Assembly (NCBI GenBank): GCA_934292725.1
Contig: CAKQXY010000018.1
Location: forward strand, 1-60,908
DNA from: an uncultured Lachnospiraceae bacterium
Lineage (GTDB): Bacteria; Bacillota; Clostridia; Lachnospirales; Lachnospiraceae
Length of the DNA stretch: 60,908 nt
Direction: 5' to 3'
Shown in pieces: positions 43,177 through 52,602 of the stretch (position 1 is its first letter; the number at the start of each line of letters is the position of its first letter). The position numbers and the translations under genes are program-made. The notes beneath the pieces were generated by a model. That model saw only the letters and a program-made list of their open reading frames with translations, was not told the DNA's origin and did no database searches.

Positions 43177-45999
43177 TTATTCTTTTTTTCCAAAAACTTC
43201 GTCAAAAAATTTTTTAGCTATTCCAAAAACTCTTTGATTTGAAGAATTACTCTTCGTTCCCTTCGCCTCCATAGCTGCCTTCTGAAGCATCGCTGTAAGT
43301 TTTTTCTTTACCTGATCGTCACTATAACTTGATTTTAAAATACGACCCTCAAGACTAGACGTATAATATTTTGGCAAAACCTCTGCAAAGCATTCCTGCA
43401 ACATATCAGCCATTTCTCCTACCTGTGTAGTCTTCTTTCCCGGAATTTCGCGTTCTTTATAGTAGAATACTTCACACAATTCAAGCATTGACTCCACAAG
43501 CTGTTTATCTTTACGATTTGCATTAGAAAAAACTTCTTCTACATATGCTGTAATAAACGCCTTTTTTGTTTTGTCATCCTTCATTGCAAAAAGATATAAG
43601 AATGCCAGATGGACTTGTGCTTCTCGAAACTCTACTGCTTTTTGCACCAGTTCCTCAAAATATCCTCCGCCGATAAAACCATCCGGTAAAGGGAAATTTT
43701 TCTCAGAGAATTCATTCATTGAAGTCAATATATCTCTCGTGTCCCGTTTGTATGCCATGTCTTTATATAAGTCAACAAGTGAAACACTTACGGCTGGTTT
43801 CCGAATCTCCTTTGACCAATTTTCCATCTGTGTAACCGTGGTGCGTGATATCATTCTCAAAGTATCTTCATAGGAGTTTCCTTCATCCATGAGTTCAAAC
43901 AATTCTTTCACCACACGATCATCCACAAGTCCAAACAATTCTTCCTCCACAGAAGGAGTTAATCTCAGATTTTTTATCTTGTAAATAAGGCTACTAAACT
44001 GACTCGGATCCTTAACCTCAATGCAGGCTTTAAAAAATATGTTTCCTGCATTTTTATTTTTTCCGAATTTTTTTACTGCAATTTCAAAAGCTAGATAATC
44101 CTCATCTCCACATTTTTTTGCCTTTGAAATTGCACTTGCAAGTAAATGCTCTATTACATCAAGGTCTGTCTCTTTTAATTCGCACAATTTCTTGCATAAC
44201 TCTGTAACATTTCCACCCTTCAGTTCAATGATTGCATTCCACCACTGCTCTGTTTTTTCCTTATCCAACTGCTGAGAAACAATTAGCGCAACCGCATTCA
44301 CTACATCTTCTGATTTTTTAATTCCATTCAATGCCTTCTTTAAAGCATCTGCATCATCAATCAAAGTAAGAAAACCGTTGACAACAAACTCAAACTTTTC
44401 GTTACTTTTACAAATGGAATCAATTCCATTCTCTTCAAAAGAAAGCGCAGTATAATACATATCAAAAAGTGTGCTTATTGTGGTAGTTGACAATCCAGCA
44501 AACTGTTCTTGATAATTCTCCAGCTCATCGTCACCAAATAACTTTCTCAATGCAGGCTGAATAATATTCTGAACACCACTTGATTTGATCGTATTCCATT
44601 TAGTAGTTAATACCGCATCCGATAATTTCAAATTCAGCAACGCTGCACTCAACGAATCGGCCAAGCATCCAGACACGTCTTCGGTACGCTTTGTCAATTC
44701 ACCAAGCTTCCAAAGCATGTTCAAGAATTTAAATTTGTTTCTTTGATCATCTTTTTCAAAGCGCTCATATGCATGCATACCCTCATCGAGAATATACTGA
44801 TTCAACGCATCATTTTTAGAGAAACCATATTGTGTTAATGCAGCTAGTGCTACAATTGTCTCCTTATACTCCCATTTTTCGGCTTTATGAGCCGAATCCA
44901 AAAGGTACTCATAAGCATCATACAATTCTGGTATCTTATCTGTAATCGTTGTAATTGGTAAACTTGGTAATACAACACCCGTAAAATCCATGATATCCTC
45001 ATTATACTGAACAGCCGCTGAATAATATGGGGAACGAATACTGTCATCCGGAACAATTTTCGCTATTTTTGTTGTTCCATCAATTATCACAAAATCACTC
45101 GTTGGCGTCTGCCTAACATCTGAACAAAACCGATCCTTTGGGTGATATCCCACAATCATATTGTATGGATGTCTGGTCTGTTCTACACTGTTATTGCACT
45201 CCTTTGAATAATTTCCATCCTTATCTGTGTAGTAAAACACAGTCTCCTTAAAGTTTGTATTTAAATTTGTTTCATTTGTAGTAAACGTAATTTTTTTCGC
45301 CATCTCTATACTAAAGGCATACTCAATAGCAGCAATCCATAACTCTACATTCTCTGGAACATCCTTAATGAAAAGAATTTTTCGTTTTTCTTCTGGTTTT
45401 GAATATTCCTTGATTAAAAACCAGATTCCTGCTTTTACAGCATCTGTACGGCCTTCACTAACAAATTGTCTCACTTTATCTACTGTAATATACGAGCCAT
45501 GTGGAACCATCTCCTCGACAGCGTTAATCCATGGCGGTTCCGCCTTTGGATCTTCGAGATAATAATCATTTTGTGATTTTAAATAAGCATCCCATACGGA
45601 TGCACCAAACCATTCAAAAGGATAGCCATCCGGATTTCCGACCAGACACTGTTTAATATAATTGCCATCTCGATGACCTATTCCACTCTTTCTCTGTTCT
45701 TTACACAGTGGTTGTGCGACTTCAAATATCACTGCATACACATCAGATGATGGTAATGCAACATAGTCATAAGAATTAAATAAACCTATAGCCACCGTTG
45801 CCCTGGGATCTGTATTCTCTTTGGCACCGTTTCGCAATGCTAGACGATTCTGCAAGAAATTACAGTCAGAAACAGGATGGTTTGTAATTAAATCTTGACT
45901 CATCGCAAAAACACCAAATCCCTCTTTTCGCACCACCAGTCCTTTTTTTGTCAAATCGCGATGCGGCAAACATCGCGTATAGATAATCTGATTAAGCAT
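43177..45999 (-). CDS. GAP1-like GTPase-associated protein
   Basis: A 940-residue soluble protein. The N-terminal region (QIIYTRCLPHRDLTKKG at 3-19, then GFGVFAMSQD) resembles the GAP1 N-terminal domain named by Aravind and colleagues for proteins linked to TRAFAC GTPases in NTP-dependent conflict systems. A central mixed region (to about 330) and a long alpha-helical C-terminal half follow. No nucleotide-binding motif is present, fitting an adaptor or scaffold. The start at 45999 follows GAGGTGGT; the 18-codon extension would overlap the GTPase gene. It lies 37 bp after the zinc-ribbon GTPase, its likely partner. The family match was made by eye. Confidence 0.65.
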   Translation of the reverse strand: MLNQIIYTRCLPHRDLTKKGLVVRKEGFGVFAMSQDLITNHPVSDCNFLQNRLALRNGAKENTDPRATVAIGLFNSYDYVALPSSDVYAVIFEVAQPLCKEQRKSGIGHRDGNYIKQCLVGNPDGYPFEWFGASVWDAYLKSQNDYYLEDPKAEPPWINAVEEMVPHGSYITVDKVRQFVSEGRTDAVKAGIWFLIKEYSKPEEKRKILFIKDVPENVELWIAAIEYAFSIEMAKKITFTTNETNLNTNFKETVFYYTDKDGNYSKECNNSVEQTRHPYNMIVGYHPKDRFCSDVRQTPTSDFVIIDGTTKIAKIVPDDSIRSPYYSAAVQYNEDIMDFTGVVLPSLPITTITDKIPELYDAYEYLLDSAHKAEKWEYKETIVALAALTQYGFSKNDALNQYILDEGMHAYERFEKDDQRNKFKFLNMLWKLGELTKRTEDVSGCLADSLSAALLNLKLSDAVLTTKWNTIKSSGVQNIIQPALRKLFGDDELENYQEQFAGLSTTTISTLFDMYYTALSFEENGIDSICKSNEKFEFVVNGFLTLIDDADALKKALNGIKKSEDVVNAVALIVSQQLDKEKTEQWWNAIIELKGGNVTELCKKLCELKETDLDVIEHLLASAISKAKKCGDEDYLAFEIAVKKFGKNKNAGNIFFKACIEVKDPSQFSSLIYKIKNLRLTPSVEEELFGLVDDRVVKELFELMDEGNSYEDTLRMISRTTVTQMENWSKEIRKPAVSVSLVDLYKDMAYKRDTRDILTSMNEFSEKNFPLPDGFIGGGYFEELVQKAVEFREAQVHLAFLYLFAMKDDKTKKAFITAYVEEVFSNANRKDKQLVESMLELCEVFYYKEREIPGKKTTQVGEMADMLQECFAEVLPKYYTSSLEGRILKSSYSDDQVKKKLTAMLQKAAMEAKGTKSNSSNQRVFGIAKKFFDEVFGKKE

Positions 46000-46036
46000 T
46001 TTACCACCTCTTTCTTTAAATAATAACGCTCTCCTT

Positions 46037-47146
46037 TTACAGGGTAGGCGCAATTCCTTCTTTTGAAAGCACCCAGATTAAAGGATCCAAAACTCTATGT
46101 GGCATTACTTTTCCCAACTGGTAACTACCAGTTGGGGGCTGTCCAAAGCTCGATACACCAAAGAATCTGACCTTTTCTTTCTTAAAATTTGTGTCAATTG
46201 CATCCAAAAAGGCAGTCTCTCCCCGGCATTCCAACCAGTCTCTAATCTCAGCATCCACTGCATCCGCATCCGATTTCACAAATCCCTTACGTGCTAAATG
46301 CGGACTAGGTTTCATAACAGTTGCAGAGCCAAATGTATCTTTTACTGCATCAATCTTTGTAAACACAACAGCAACATCTTTATCAATAAGTTTTCCTGAT
46401 GAGATTCCGCAGCTCTGCCTAATATAGTCTGCTAACCCGTCTACCATATCAGTTGATGCATCCGCGTTATGCAAAGCAACAGTTGACCACTCAAGAATAT
46501 TCTCAGGAACACCAAACGCTACCTTTGGCAATGCAAGCGGATCAATAAGAATAACCAATACCTTCGATCCTTCAATATATCTGCTAATAACTGGATCAAT
46601 ATGCATACAATCTTCTCCTGCTCCATCAAAGATTGTCAACGAATAGGAAGGAATTGTAGAATTCGTCATTCTGCTTTTATCCCTGATTTTCCAAAGCTGT
46701 GGAGGCGGAGTCATGCCCGCTGGCGTTGCCGGTACTGGTTGTCCCCTAACATAAATAGCGTTGTCATTTTCTTGAAATATTGCAGTCGTAGTCGGATCCA
46801 TTGATGAAAGAACCCAAGGACTCCCTGCTGTATGGCGCAATTCATGAAGCATTGTTGTAAGAAAATTCGATTTACCTGCTCCTGTAATTCCCAAAATACT
46901 AAAGCGCAAATATTTCTCATACTCCATAATATCAGAAGGTAATTTGTTATCACAATACATACACCTTCTTACATTTGCAAATCCTCTACAACCAGGTCTT
47001 TTGCATTTTGGAATCTTTTTTAGCAATAATTCCATCTTCGTCGGCGTTGCTGGGTCCCCACAAATATTGCAAACCATCTTCAGATCCTTGCTTCGGAGTT
47101 CCTGAAGGCAATACGGACACAGAATATCTGAATGTAATAAATCCAT
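46037..47146 (-). CDS. Zinc-ribbon TRAFAC-like GTPase (soluble)
   Basis: A 369-residue protein. The N-terminal zinc-ribbon pair uses C10/C13/C26/C29 and C48/C53/C62/C65. The GTPase domain has P-loop GITGAGKSN at 86-94, Walker B in SLTIFDGAGED near 168 and the base-recognition motif VVFTKIDAV near 265. This double-zinc-ribbon/GTPase layout matches the DO-GTPase families described next to GAP1 proteins. There are no membrane helices. ATAAGGAGGAAATAT precedes the ATG; it lies 11 bp after the J-like gene and upstream of the GAP1-like gene. Confidence 0.8.
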   Translation of the reverse strand: MDLLHSDILCPYCLQELRSKDLKMVCNICGDPATPTKMELLLKKIPKCKRPGCRGFANVRRCMYCDNKLPSDIMEYEKYLRFSILGITGAGKSNFLTTMLHELRHTAGSPWVLSSMDPTTTAIFQENDNAIYVRGQPVPATPAGMTPPPQLWKIRDKSRMTNSTIPSYSLTIFDGAGEDCMHIDPVISRYIEGSKVLVILIDPLALPKVAFGVPENILEWSTVALHNADASTDMVDGLADYIRQSCGISSGKLIDKDVAVVFTKIDAVKDTFGSATVMKPSPHLARKGFVKSDADAVDAEIRDWLECRGETAFLDAIDTNFKKEKVRFFGVSSFGQPPTGSYQLGKVMPHRVLDPLIWVLSKEGIAPTL

Positions 47147-47157
47147 ATATTTCCTCC

Positions 47158-50100
47158 TTATGGCACTTTACAACTTTCAATATCACTTGATACAATTTCA
47201 AATTCTAACATGTCATCGTCTTGGATCATCAATCTCATCGGTGTTCCTGATGAAACCGTATTCCAGATGCTGTCCGGAAACTGAAACGTATATTCACCAT
47301 TTTTAAAACCACTATCAGATTCTGGAATTGTATGAAGCACAATTGTTTTCGGTTCCTGTAATTTCATTGGAATGTGTTTGTCTGTTTTATAAACCACATA
47401 TATTTCTGGTGTTTCCGCTGCTTTTGAGGATACAATCAATTTGCAATTTTTTGCTTTTGGTTTTCCAAAAAAACTGCTTGCCCATGAAAACCGATACTCA
47501 ATTTGCTCTTTTGGTTTATTATTTAATCGCAATTTTGATGGTTCCGAATAGACGATGCTTCCATCCGGCATTTTATATTGTCCAATGACGGAAATATAAA
47601 GATCTGACTTTGGCAATGTTTCCACTAAAATCATCCCATCACGTTCATAATCGCTCAGAGAAACAACGGAAAGCGACTGTCGTTTTGCATCTTCAATCGT
47701 AGCCCACGGAACAGTTGAACCCGTCTTTTGCGCAACAATATAATGGATCCGCTCCAGATTCTTTGGCTTATTTCCTACGATAATCTTTAAGCGATTTCCC
47801 TCAATTCTTGTCTGTTGTTTATCAATTTCACACTTTTCGATGCTGGACACTTGAACAATATCTGCGATGATTCCCTTAGATCCTGCAACACAAATAACCG
47901 CAAGTGCACATGTTATGTTTAGTGGAATTTCAAACTGAGCCTGCATTGAAGTACTGATTGTATTTGCATAGACTCTTCCAGTTCCAATTACTGAATTAAT
48001 GTCCGAAGCTGGATAAACCTTCCCAATAAGACTTCTTGCAGCGCTCGATGAGACTTCTTTGATCAAAACATTCCTTTGTACATTATCCGGCAGTTTCCAC
48101 TGAATTGTCACAGTTCCCCCTTCAACGCGAGATGTAATATCCCGAACAGCAATTGGAGGCTTTTCAGGTTCCAGCATTATTGTGACACCTTTGCTATACT
48201 TAAAACCATTCTCGTAGGGATACACACATTGCAGTCGATAACCGTATGTAGTGTTATTTGATACATTAAAGTCATCAAAGCTTGCGGATGCTCTCTCTGT
48301 TATAACTGAACTTCCAGCAGAAATGTTCTCAACAGGGATTGCATTTGTTCTTCTAAGAATACGTACACCAACACTGTTTGGCGGCAATACCCAGCTAAAC
48401 CGACATAAGCCATCTTCAGCAGATGTTCTCAAATGTCTTGTATCCAAGTCACTAAAATTTGTAATTTCATAAATGGCCGGATCTGAATATATATTTCGTC
48501 TGCACGCAAACACAGCATATCCATAGCTTACACCTGGCTGCAAAGAAGTATCTCTATAAGTAAGTGTTTCTATTTCTGCTAATACTTCTCCGTCTGATTG
48601 TACTCGCGGAATACCATTTTTCTTACGAACGATCTGATATTTCACTCCCTTATCACCAGTTGCATTCCAAGAAAGTGTACAAACAAGAGACGACGTTCCC
48701 ATCACTGTTGCATTCAAATTTAATGGCTTCCTTGGTCTTGACGAAACTAATATATCAATTGCCGGCTGATAGTCCTCGACAACTCGCAAAACCTCAACAC
48801 AGCGATTTGCTTTGTCGACTACCGACAGTGAAGCAGCAGGCATCAGACGTTTTGCCTCTGCCATCTTCTCATCAATCACCTTCTTTTGACTGTCCAACTT
48901 CACCTGCGGCATAGATGCTTTTAACGTAGCTAGGTAATTCTGTGCCTCGCAAAATTTTCTAGCCAAAATCAATGCCTTTAGATCATTGAGCGGTTTTTCA
49001 TATTTATCTTTCTCCGTTTTGATTTTCTTCGACAGTGTAATCAGTTTCGGATGACCAGGAAATGCATTTTCAGCATTCACATATTGCTTACTTGCCTCCA
49101 CTAAATTTGTTTCTTTAAGTGCCAATTCTGCTGCTTTGACATACTCGTCAAAAAATTGCATTTCAGAAATAAGAAAACCACACGAGCAATGAATTGTCGT
49201 TGCTGGTACTTTTTTATGACATTTAGGGCACTCAACATAAAGAGGTGCACCACAAGCAGCACATTTTCCTCTTTCTGCTGCTTCTCTGGTGCGAAATTCT
49301 GCTGGTGTTTTACAGGAAGCACACGTCAGATGAATTAACGGCTCTAATGGTTCATAAGGATCCTTCATAAGACCTGCTTCCTGATTATATAATGCCAATG
49401 ACAGATTATAATCTGGAAAATGCTTCTGTATTGTTCTTATACAGCTATCCGCAAAATAACGATCCTTTCTAAAGTCCTCTGGTGCTGACTTTAACAGAGA
49501 AAAGAAATCTTTCATCTTTTCTCTCTCTAACGATTGATCATATTTCCTGCGATTGGCCTCGGTATTAAAAACCTGTGTGGTTCCAGCTGTAAATAAACCA
49601 GAAAGCAATTTTCCCTGTACAGACATGTCGCTGGCAAACTGTACCGCCCAGGATTGCATCATACTATAAAGTTCTGTTGTTCTTTTTTTATGATAGCTGC
49701 CAGTATCACTATCATTTCCACCTCCAAAATAACAAATAAAATCATACAAATCTGTTACCTTTGAGGTCCATGGATATTTCGGTATTGGCATCTCCCGCAA
49801 CTGAGAAATTTTACTGCTAATATTATCAGCTATAAGAGGTGTCAAGAAAAATTCGTCTAACTTAACTGCATTTGTTACCTTCCGAACTACAAAACCTTTT
49901 TTTACATATGTATCTTCTATGGTTTTCAGAGATAACTTTAGCTTAGGCTGCATATTTCTTATCTGTGCATTTGTCACCTCAGGTGTGCCTGACTGCCCCA
50001 CAAGCATAATGTCTATCAACTGTTCTAACTGTTTTACTCGAGCTTCTTTCAGAGCTCTCGCTTCTGCAATTCTAGTCTTGTTTTCACGCAAAGTCTCAAC

Positions 50101-50283
50101 CATATCATCATGAAGAGACAACTCATCAGAAAGATTCGCTCTACGTATCCTATCGGTCTCGTTTGCAAGTATATCTTCAATACGTTTCTTCCACTCATCG
50201 ATTGCCTTATCAATACGTCGCTGATTTTTTTCAGGCGGATCAAATTCAAGACCAAGAATTTCAAAATAATTTCGTCTGTTCAT
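47158..50283 (-). CDS. J-like domain, zinc-ribbon and Fn3 repeat scaffold protein
   Basis: A 1041-residue protein. Residues 1-70 resemble a DnaJ J-domain (RRNYFEILGLEFDPPEK, then a charged helix) but the HPD loop is absent, with RIED in its place. A helical region follows. Residues 321-368 form a double zinc ribbon (C321/C324/C341/C344 and C352/C355/C366/C368). A helical TPR-like stretch (about 375-490) leads to fibronectin-type-III-like repeats from about 518 to the end (for example LSWNATGDKGVKYQIVRKKN). It may dock clients to the neighbouring Hsp70s, though without HPD it may not stimulate ATPase. It is 22 bp after the Hsp70-vWA gene. Confidence 0.75.
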   Translation of the reverse strand: MNRRNYFEILGLEFDPPEKNQRRIDKAIDEWKKRIEDILANETDRIRRANLSDELSLHDDMVETLRENKTRIAEARALKEARVKQLEQLIDIMLVGQSGTPEVTNAQIRNMQPKLKLSLKTIEDTYVKKGFVVRKVTNAVKLDEFFLTPLIADNISSKISQLREMPIPKYPWTSKVTDLYDFICYFGGGNDSDTGSYHKKRTTELYSMMQSWAVQFASDMSVQGKLLSGLFTAGTTQVFNTEANRRKYDQSLEREKMKDFFSLLKSAPEDFRKDRYFADSCIRTIQKHFPDYNLSLALYNQEAGLMKDPYEPLEPLIHLTCASCKTPAEFRTREAAERGKCAACGAPLYVECPKCHKKVPATTIHCSCGFLISEMQFFDEYVKAAELALKETNLVEASKQYVNAENAFPGHPKLITLSKKIKTEKDKYEKPLNDLKALILARKFCEAQNYLATLKASMPQVKLDSQKKVIDEKMAEAKRLMPAASLSVVDKANRCVEVLRVVEDYQPAIDILVSSRPRKPLNLNATVMGTSSLVCTLSWNATGDKGVKYQIVRKKNGIPRVQSDGEVLAEIETLTYRDTSLQPGVSYGYAVFACRRNIYSDPAIYEITNFSDLDTRHLRTSAEDGLCRFSWVLPPNSVGVRILRRTNAIPVENISAGSSVITERASASFDDFNVSNNTTYGYRLQCVYPYENGFKYSKGVTIMLEPEKPPIAVRDITSRVEGGTVTIQWKLPDNVQRNVLIKEVSSSAARSLIGKVYPASDINSVIGTGRVYANTISTSMQAQFEIPLNITCALAVICVAGSKGIIADIVQVSSIEKCEIDKQQTRIEGNRLKIIVGNKPKNLERIHYIVAQKTGSTVPWATIEDAKRQSLSVVSLSDYERDGMILVETLPKSDLYISVIGQYKMPDGSIVYSEPSKLRLNNKPKEQIEYRFSWASSFFGKPKAKNCKLIVSSKAAETPEIYVVYKTDKHIPMKLQEPKTIVLHTIPESDSGFKNGEYTFQFPDSIWNTVSSGTPMRLMIQDDDMLEFEIVSSDIESCKVP

Positions 50284-50305
50284 TGACTATACTACCTCGC
50301 CTACT

Positions 50306-52537
50306 TTATTCATCAATTGCTAACCATGTTTCTGTAGCTGTTTCTGTACCAGTACGACCCTTCTTTCCGGTATTGCTTCCTCCACTGATCTCCTGAGCAA
50401 TCTTTCCAAAACTCTTTGTCAGCTCGCTTTGCGTAACCAGCATTGAATCAATATCTCCAGAACTGATCTGCTTTAAGAAATCTTCATCTGCGCAACCAAA
50501 GCCAATACCAACAATATCAATGCCCTCCCCATGGCATTCTCGCGCTGCACTTTTTGCAATCTCCTGATTATCCCATACACCATCTGCTAGCACAATTCCA
50601 AGGCGCCTGCCTCTAACATTTCCAAGCATAGACTTGATGTTAGCAAACGGATGCGCCTCATTGCAAACGCCAGTCATACACTCTGTTATGGAACGAATTG
50701 ACTTTTTACACCTGTATAAATCTGATGTAAGCGTCTGCACATCCTCTGCTCTATCCGATACAGCAACAACACCAATTTTAACAGGTCCTGGATAATCTCT
50801 GAAATTGTTAACAAAGTGACACATTGCATCTTTTGCATCTTTAAGTGGAGCTCCGTTCATACTTCCAGAAACATCAACAGCCATAACAACAGCTAATGCC
50901 TCAGCTGCCGCTCTCATCTCTTCCTTTTCAATCGGACGACCAAATTTGCTCATATCTGCTGGAACTGGTTCCTCTCGAATCGGAAGATCAACGGTATCTT
51001 TTCCTTGTCTAGCTTGTACGTGAACCATTCCATTCACATCATAGCTATACTGAATCCTAATTGTTGTTGGATTATCATTTCTGTCATGACGGATTCCCGA
51101 AACTACATATTTTCCAATGATCTCGCAATCCAAAGGAGCTTTCACGCCCTGCAACACATAGATCTCCATCTCATTGTCACCGCTTGCAGATGTATAATAA
51201 TGGAATGCTTCTGCACACTTCACCGGAATTGTTTGATTGGCCGGAACAATTGTCTTATTTACATAATGAGTGCCATCCGCACTGACTGCGATAACACCCA
51301 TCGCATGAGCAACTATATCTACATGGCTCATGCACAGTGCATTGTTCAATGCCGTTTCCTTACCAACCGTGCCAGATGGTATAGGCTTCTGAGCCTTTTT
51401 TTTGAATTTAAATGGACTTCCACTAGCCGCAGCATTCTCTGAAGGCGGCGCTACTGAAATCACATTATATTCAGGCAATGGCAAATGTACCTGAATTGCT
51501 GCTCCCAATGCAACTGCCTCATCCGGATTCACTTGCGCTAACGGGGTATGACCACTGATGCGTTTTAAATAAGCTGAAACCTGTCTCATTCGAGTCGATC
51601 CGCCAACAAGAAGGATATCTGTTACGTCTTGCCATCCAATGCCCAAACCACAAAGTAAATTCTCACACAAGGTACCTGTTTGTTCGATTAAATCCTTCGT
51701 GCTCTCCTCAAATTCATCCAATGATATTGTTGCCGTATACCAACCATATTCTGGCAGATTTAACCGTACACTTGCGACATTTTTTGTAGTCAGCTGTTTC
51801 TTGACGCCTTCTGCATTTTGTGTTACCATCTGATGAATCTCTGGATGTTCAATCATATAATAGCCTGTTTCACTCTCGATTTTACTCTCAATCAATGAAC
51901 ACATACGAGCATCCCAATCTTTGCCGCCAAGCGTATGATCTCCTGTTGTTTGCAAAGATTCCATCCGATTGTTCTTTTTCATCTGAACAAGCGTTACATC
52001 AAACGTACCACCACCAAGATCATAGACCAACACACGTGCATTCTCCCGCCAATGGTTAATACCGTAATTCATAGCTGCCGCTGTAGGTTCATTAATGATC
52101 TGTCGAACATTCAAACCAGCCTTTTTTGCTGCTCTCATAGTTGCCTGACGCTCTTTATGGTAAAAATATGCTGGCACGGTTATTACCGCTTCATCAATTG
52201 TCTGATGCGTAACCGCCTCTGCCTCTTCTTTTAAATATCCAAGCAATATAGCAGAAAGATCTTCCGCTGTATATTCAGTTCCATTAAACGAACAATATGT
52301 CTCCATACTGCCCATACTTCTCTTAAATACGGATGTACAACCGGATTCCCCCGCTTCAAAAGCTTCCTTGGCTTCAGTACCTACAATAATTTCTCCATCT
52401 TCTGTAAATTGAATAGCAGAAGGAGTAATTCGCTCTCCTAATGTATTTGGAATGATAACTGGCTGTCCCTTCTTCTCATCCATCATAGCAACTGCCGAGA
52501 ACGTGGTTCCCAAATCAATGCCTACTTTAATTCCCAT
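50306..52537 (-). CDS. Hsp70 (DnaK-type) fused to a C-terminal vWA domain
   Basis: A 743-residue fusion. The Hsp70 ATPase domain (1-375) is intact: VGIDLGTTFSAVAM, DLGGGTFDVTLVQ, NEPTAAAMNYG and ILLVGGSTRM. A beta substrate-binding-like domain (about 410-540) follows, without the alpha lid. A von Willebrand A domain (about 555-740) replaces it, with MIDAS motif MAVDVSGSMNG and a later ADGVWD acidic segment. vWA domains bind partners in a metal-dependent way, so the lid is replaced by a protein-docking module. Start at 52537 with GAGGTGGCG upstream. It lies between the lone Hsp70 and the J-like gene. Confidence 0.88.
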   Translation of the reverse strand: MGIKVGIDLGTTFSAVAMMDEKKGQPVIIPNTLGERITPSAIQFTEDGEIIVGTEAKEAFEAGESGCTSVFKRSMGSMETYCSFNGTEYTAEDLSAILLGYLKEEAEAVTHQTIDEAVITVPAYFYHKERQATMRAAKKAGLNVRQIINEPTAAAMNYGINHWRENARVLVYDLGGGTFDVTLVQMKKNNRMESLQTTGDHTLGGKDWDARMCSLIESKIESETGYYMIEHPEIHQMVTQNAEGVKKQLTTKNVASVRLNLPEYGWYTATISLDEFEESTKDLIEQTGTLCENLLCGLGIGWQDVTDILLVGGSTRMRQVSAYLKRISGHTPLAQVNPDEAVALGAAIQVHLPLPEYNVISVAPPSENAAASGSPFKFKKKAQKPIPSGTVGKETALNNALCMSHVDIVAHAMGVIAVSADGTHYVNKTIVPANQTIPVKCAEAFHYYTSASGDNEMEIYVLQGVKAPLDCEIIGKYVVSGIRHDRNDNPTTIRIQYSYDVNGMVHVQARQGKDTVDLPIREEPVPADMSKFGRPIEKEEMRAAAEALAVVMAVDVSGSMNGAPLKDAKDAMCHFVNNFRDYPGPVKIGVVAVSDRAEDVQTLTSDLYRCKKSIRSITECMTGVCNEAHPFANIKSMLGNVRGRRLGIVLADGVWDNQEIAKSAARECHGEGIDIVGIGFGCADEDFLKQISSGDIDSMLVTQSELTKSFGKIAQEISGGSNTGKKGRTGTETATETWLAIDE

Positions 52538-52561
52538 ATCGCCACCTCTTATTTCCATTCG

Positions 52562-52588
52562 GCGCTATACGCCATCGACGTATAGCGC
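52562..52588. other. Hairpin at the ribosome site side of the Hsp70-vWA gene
   Basis: A perfect 10-bp stem (GCGCTATACG / CGTATAGCGC) with a 7-nt loop in the gap between the Hsp70 gene and the Hsp70-vWA gene. There is no T-run. It lies about 20 bases upstream of the GAGGTGG site and could affect translation or mRNA decay. Confidence 0.6.
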
Positions 52589-52602
52589 ATGTATACACAA
52601 AA

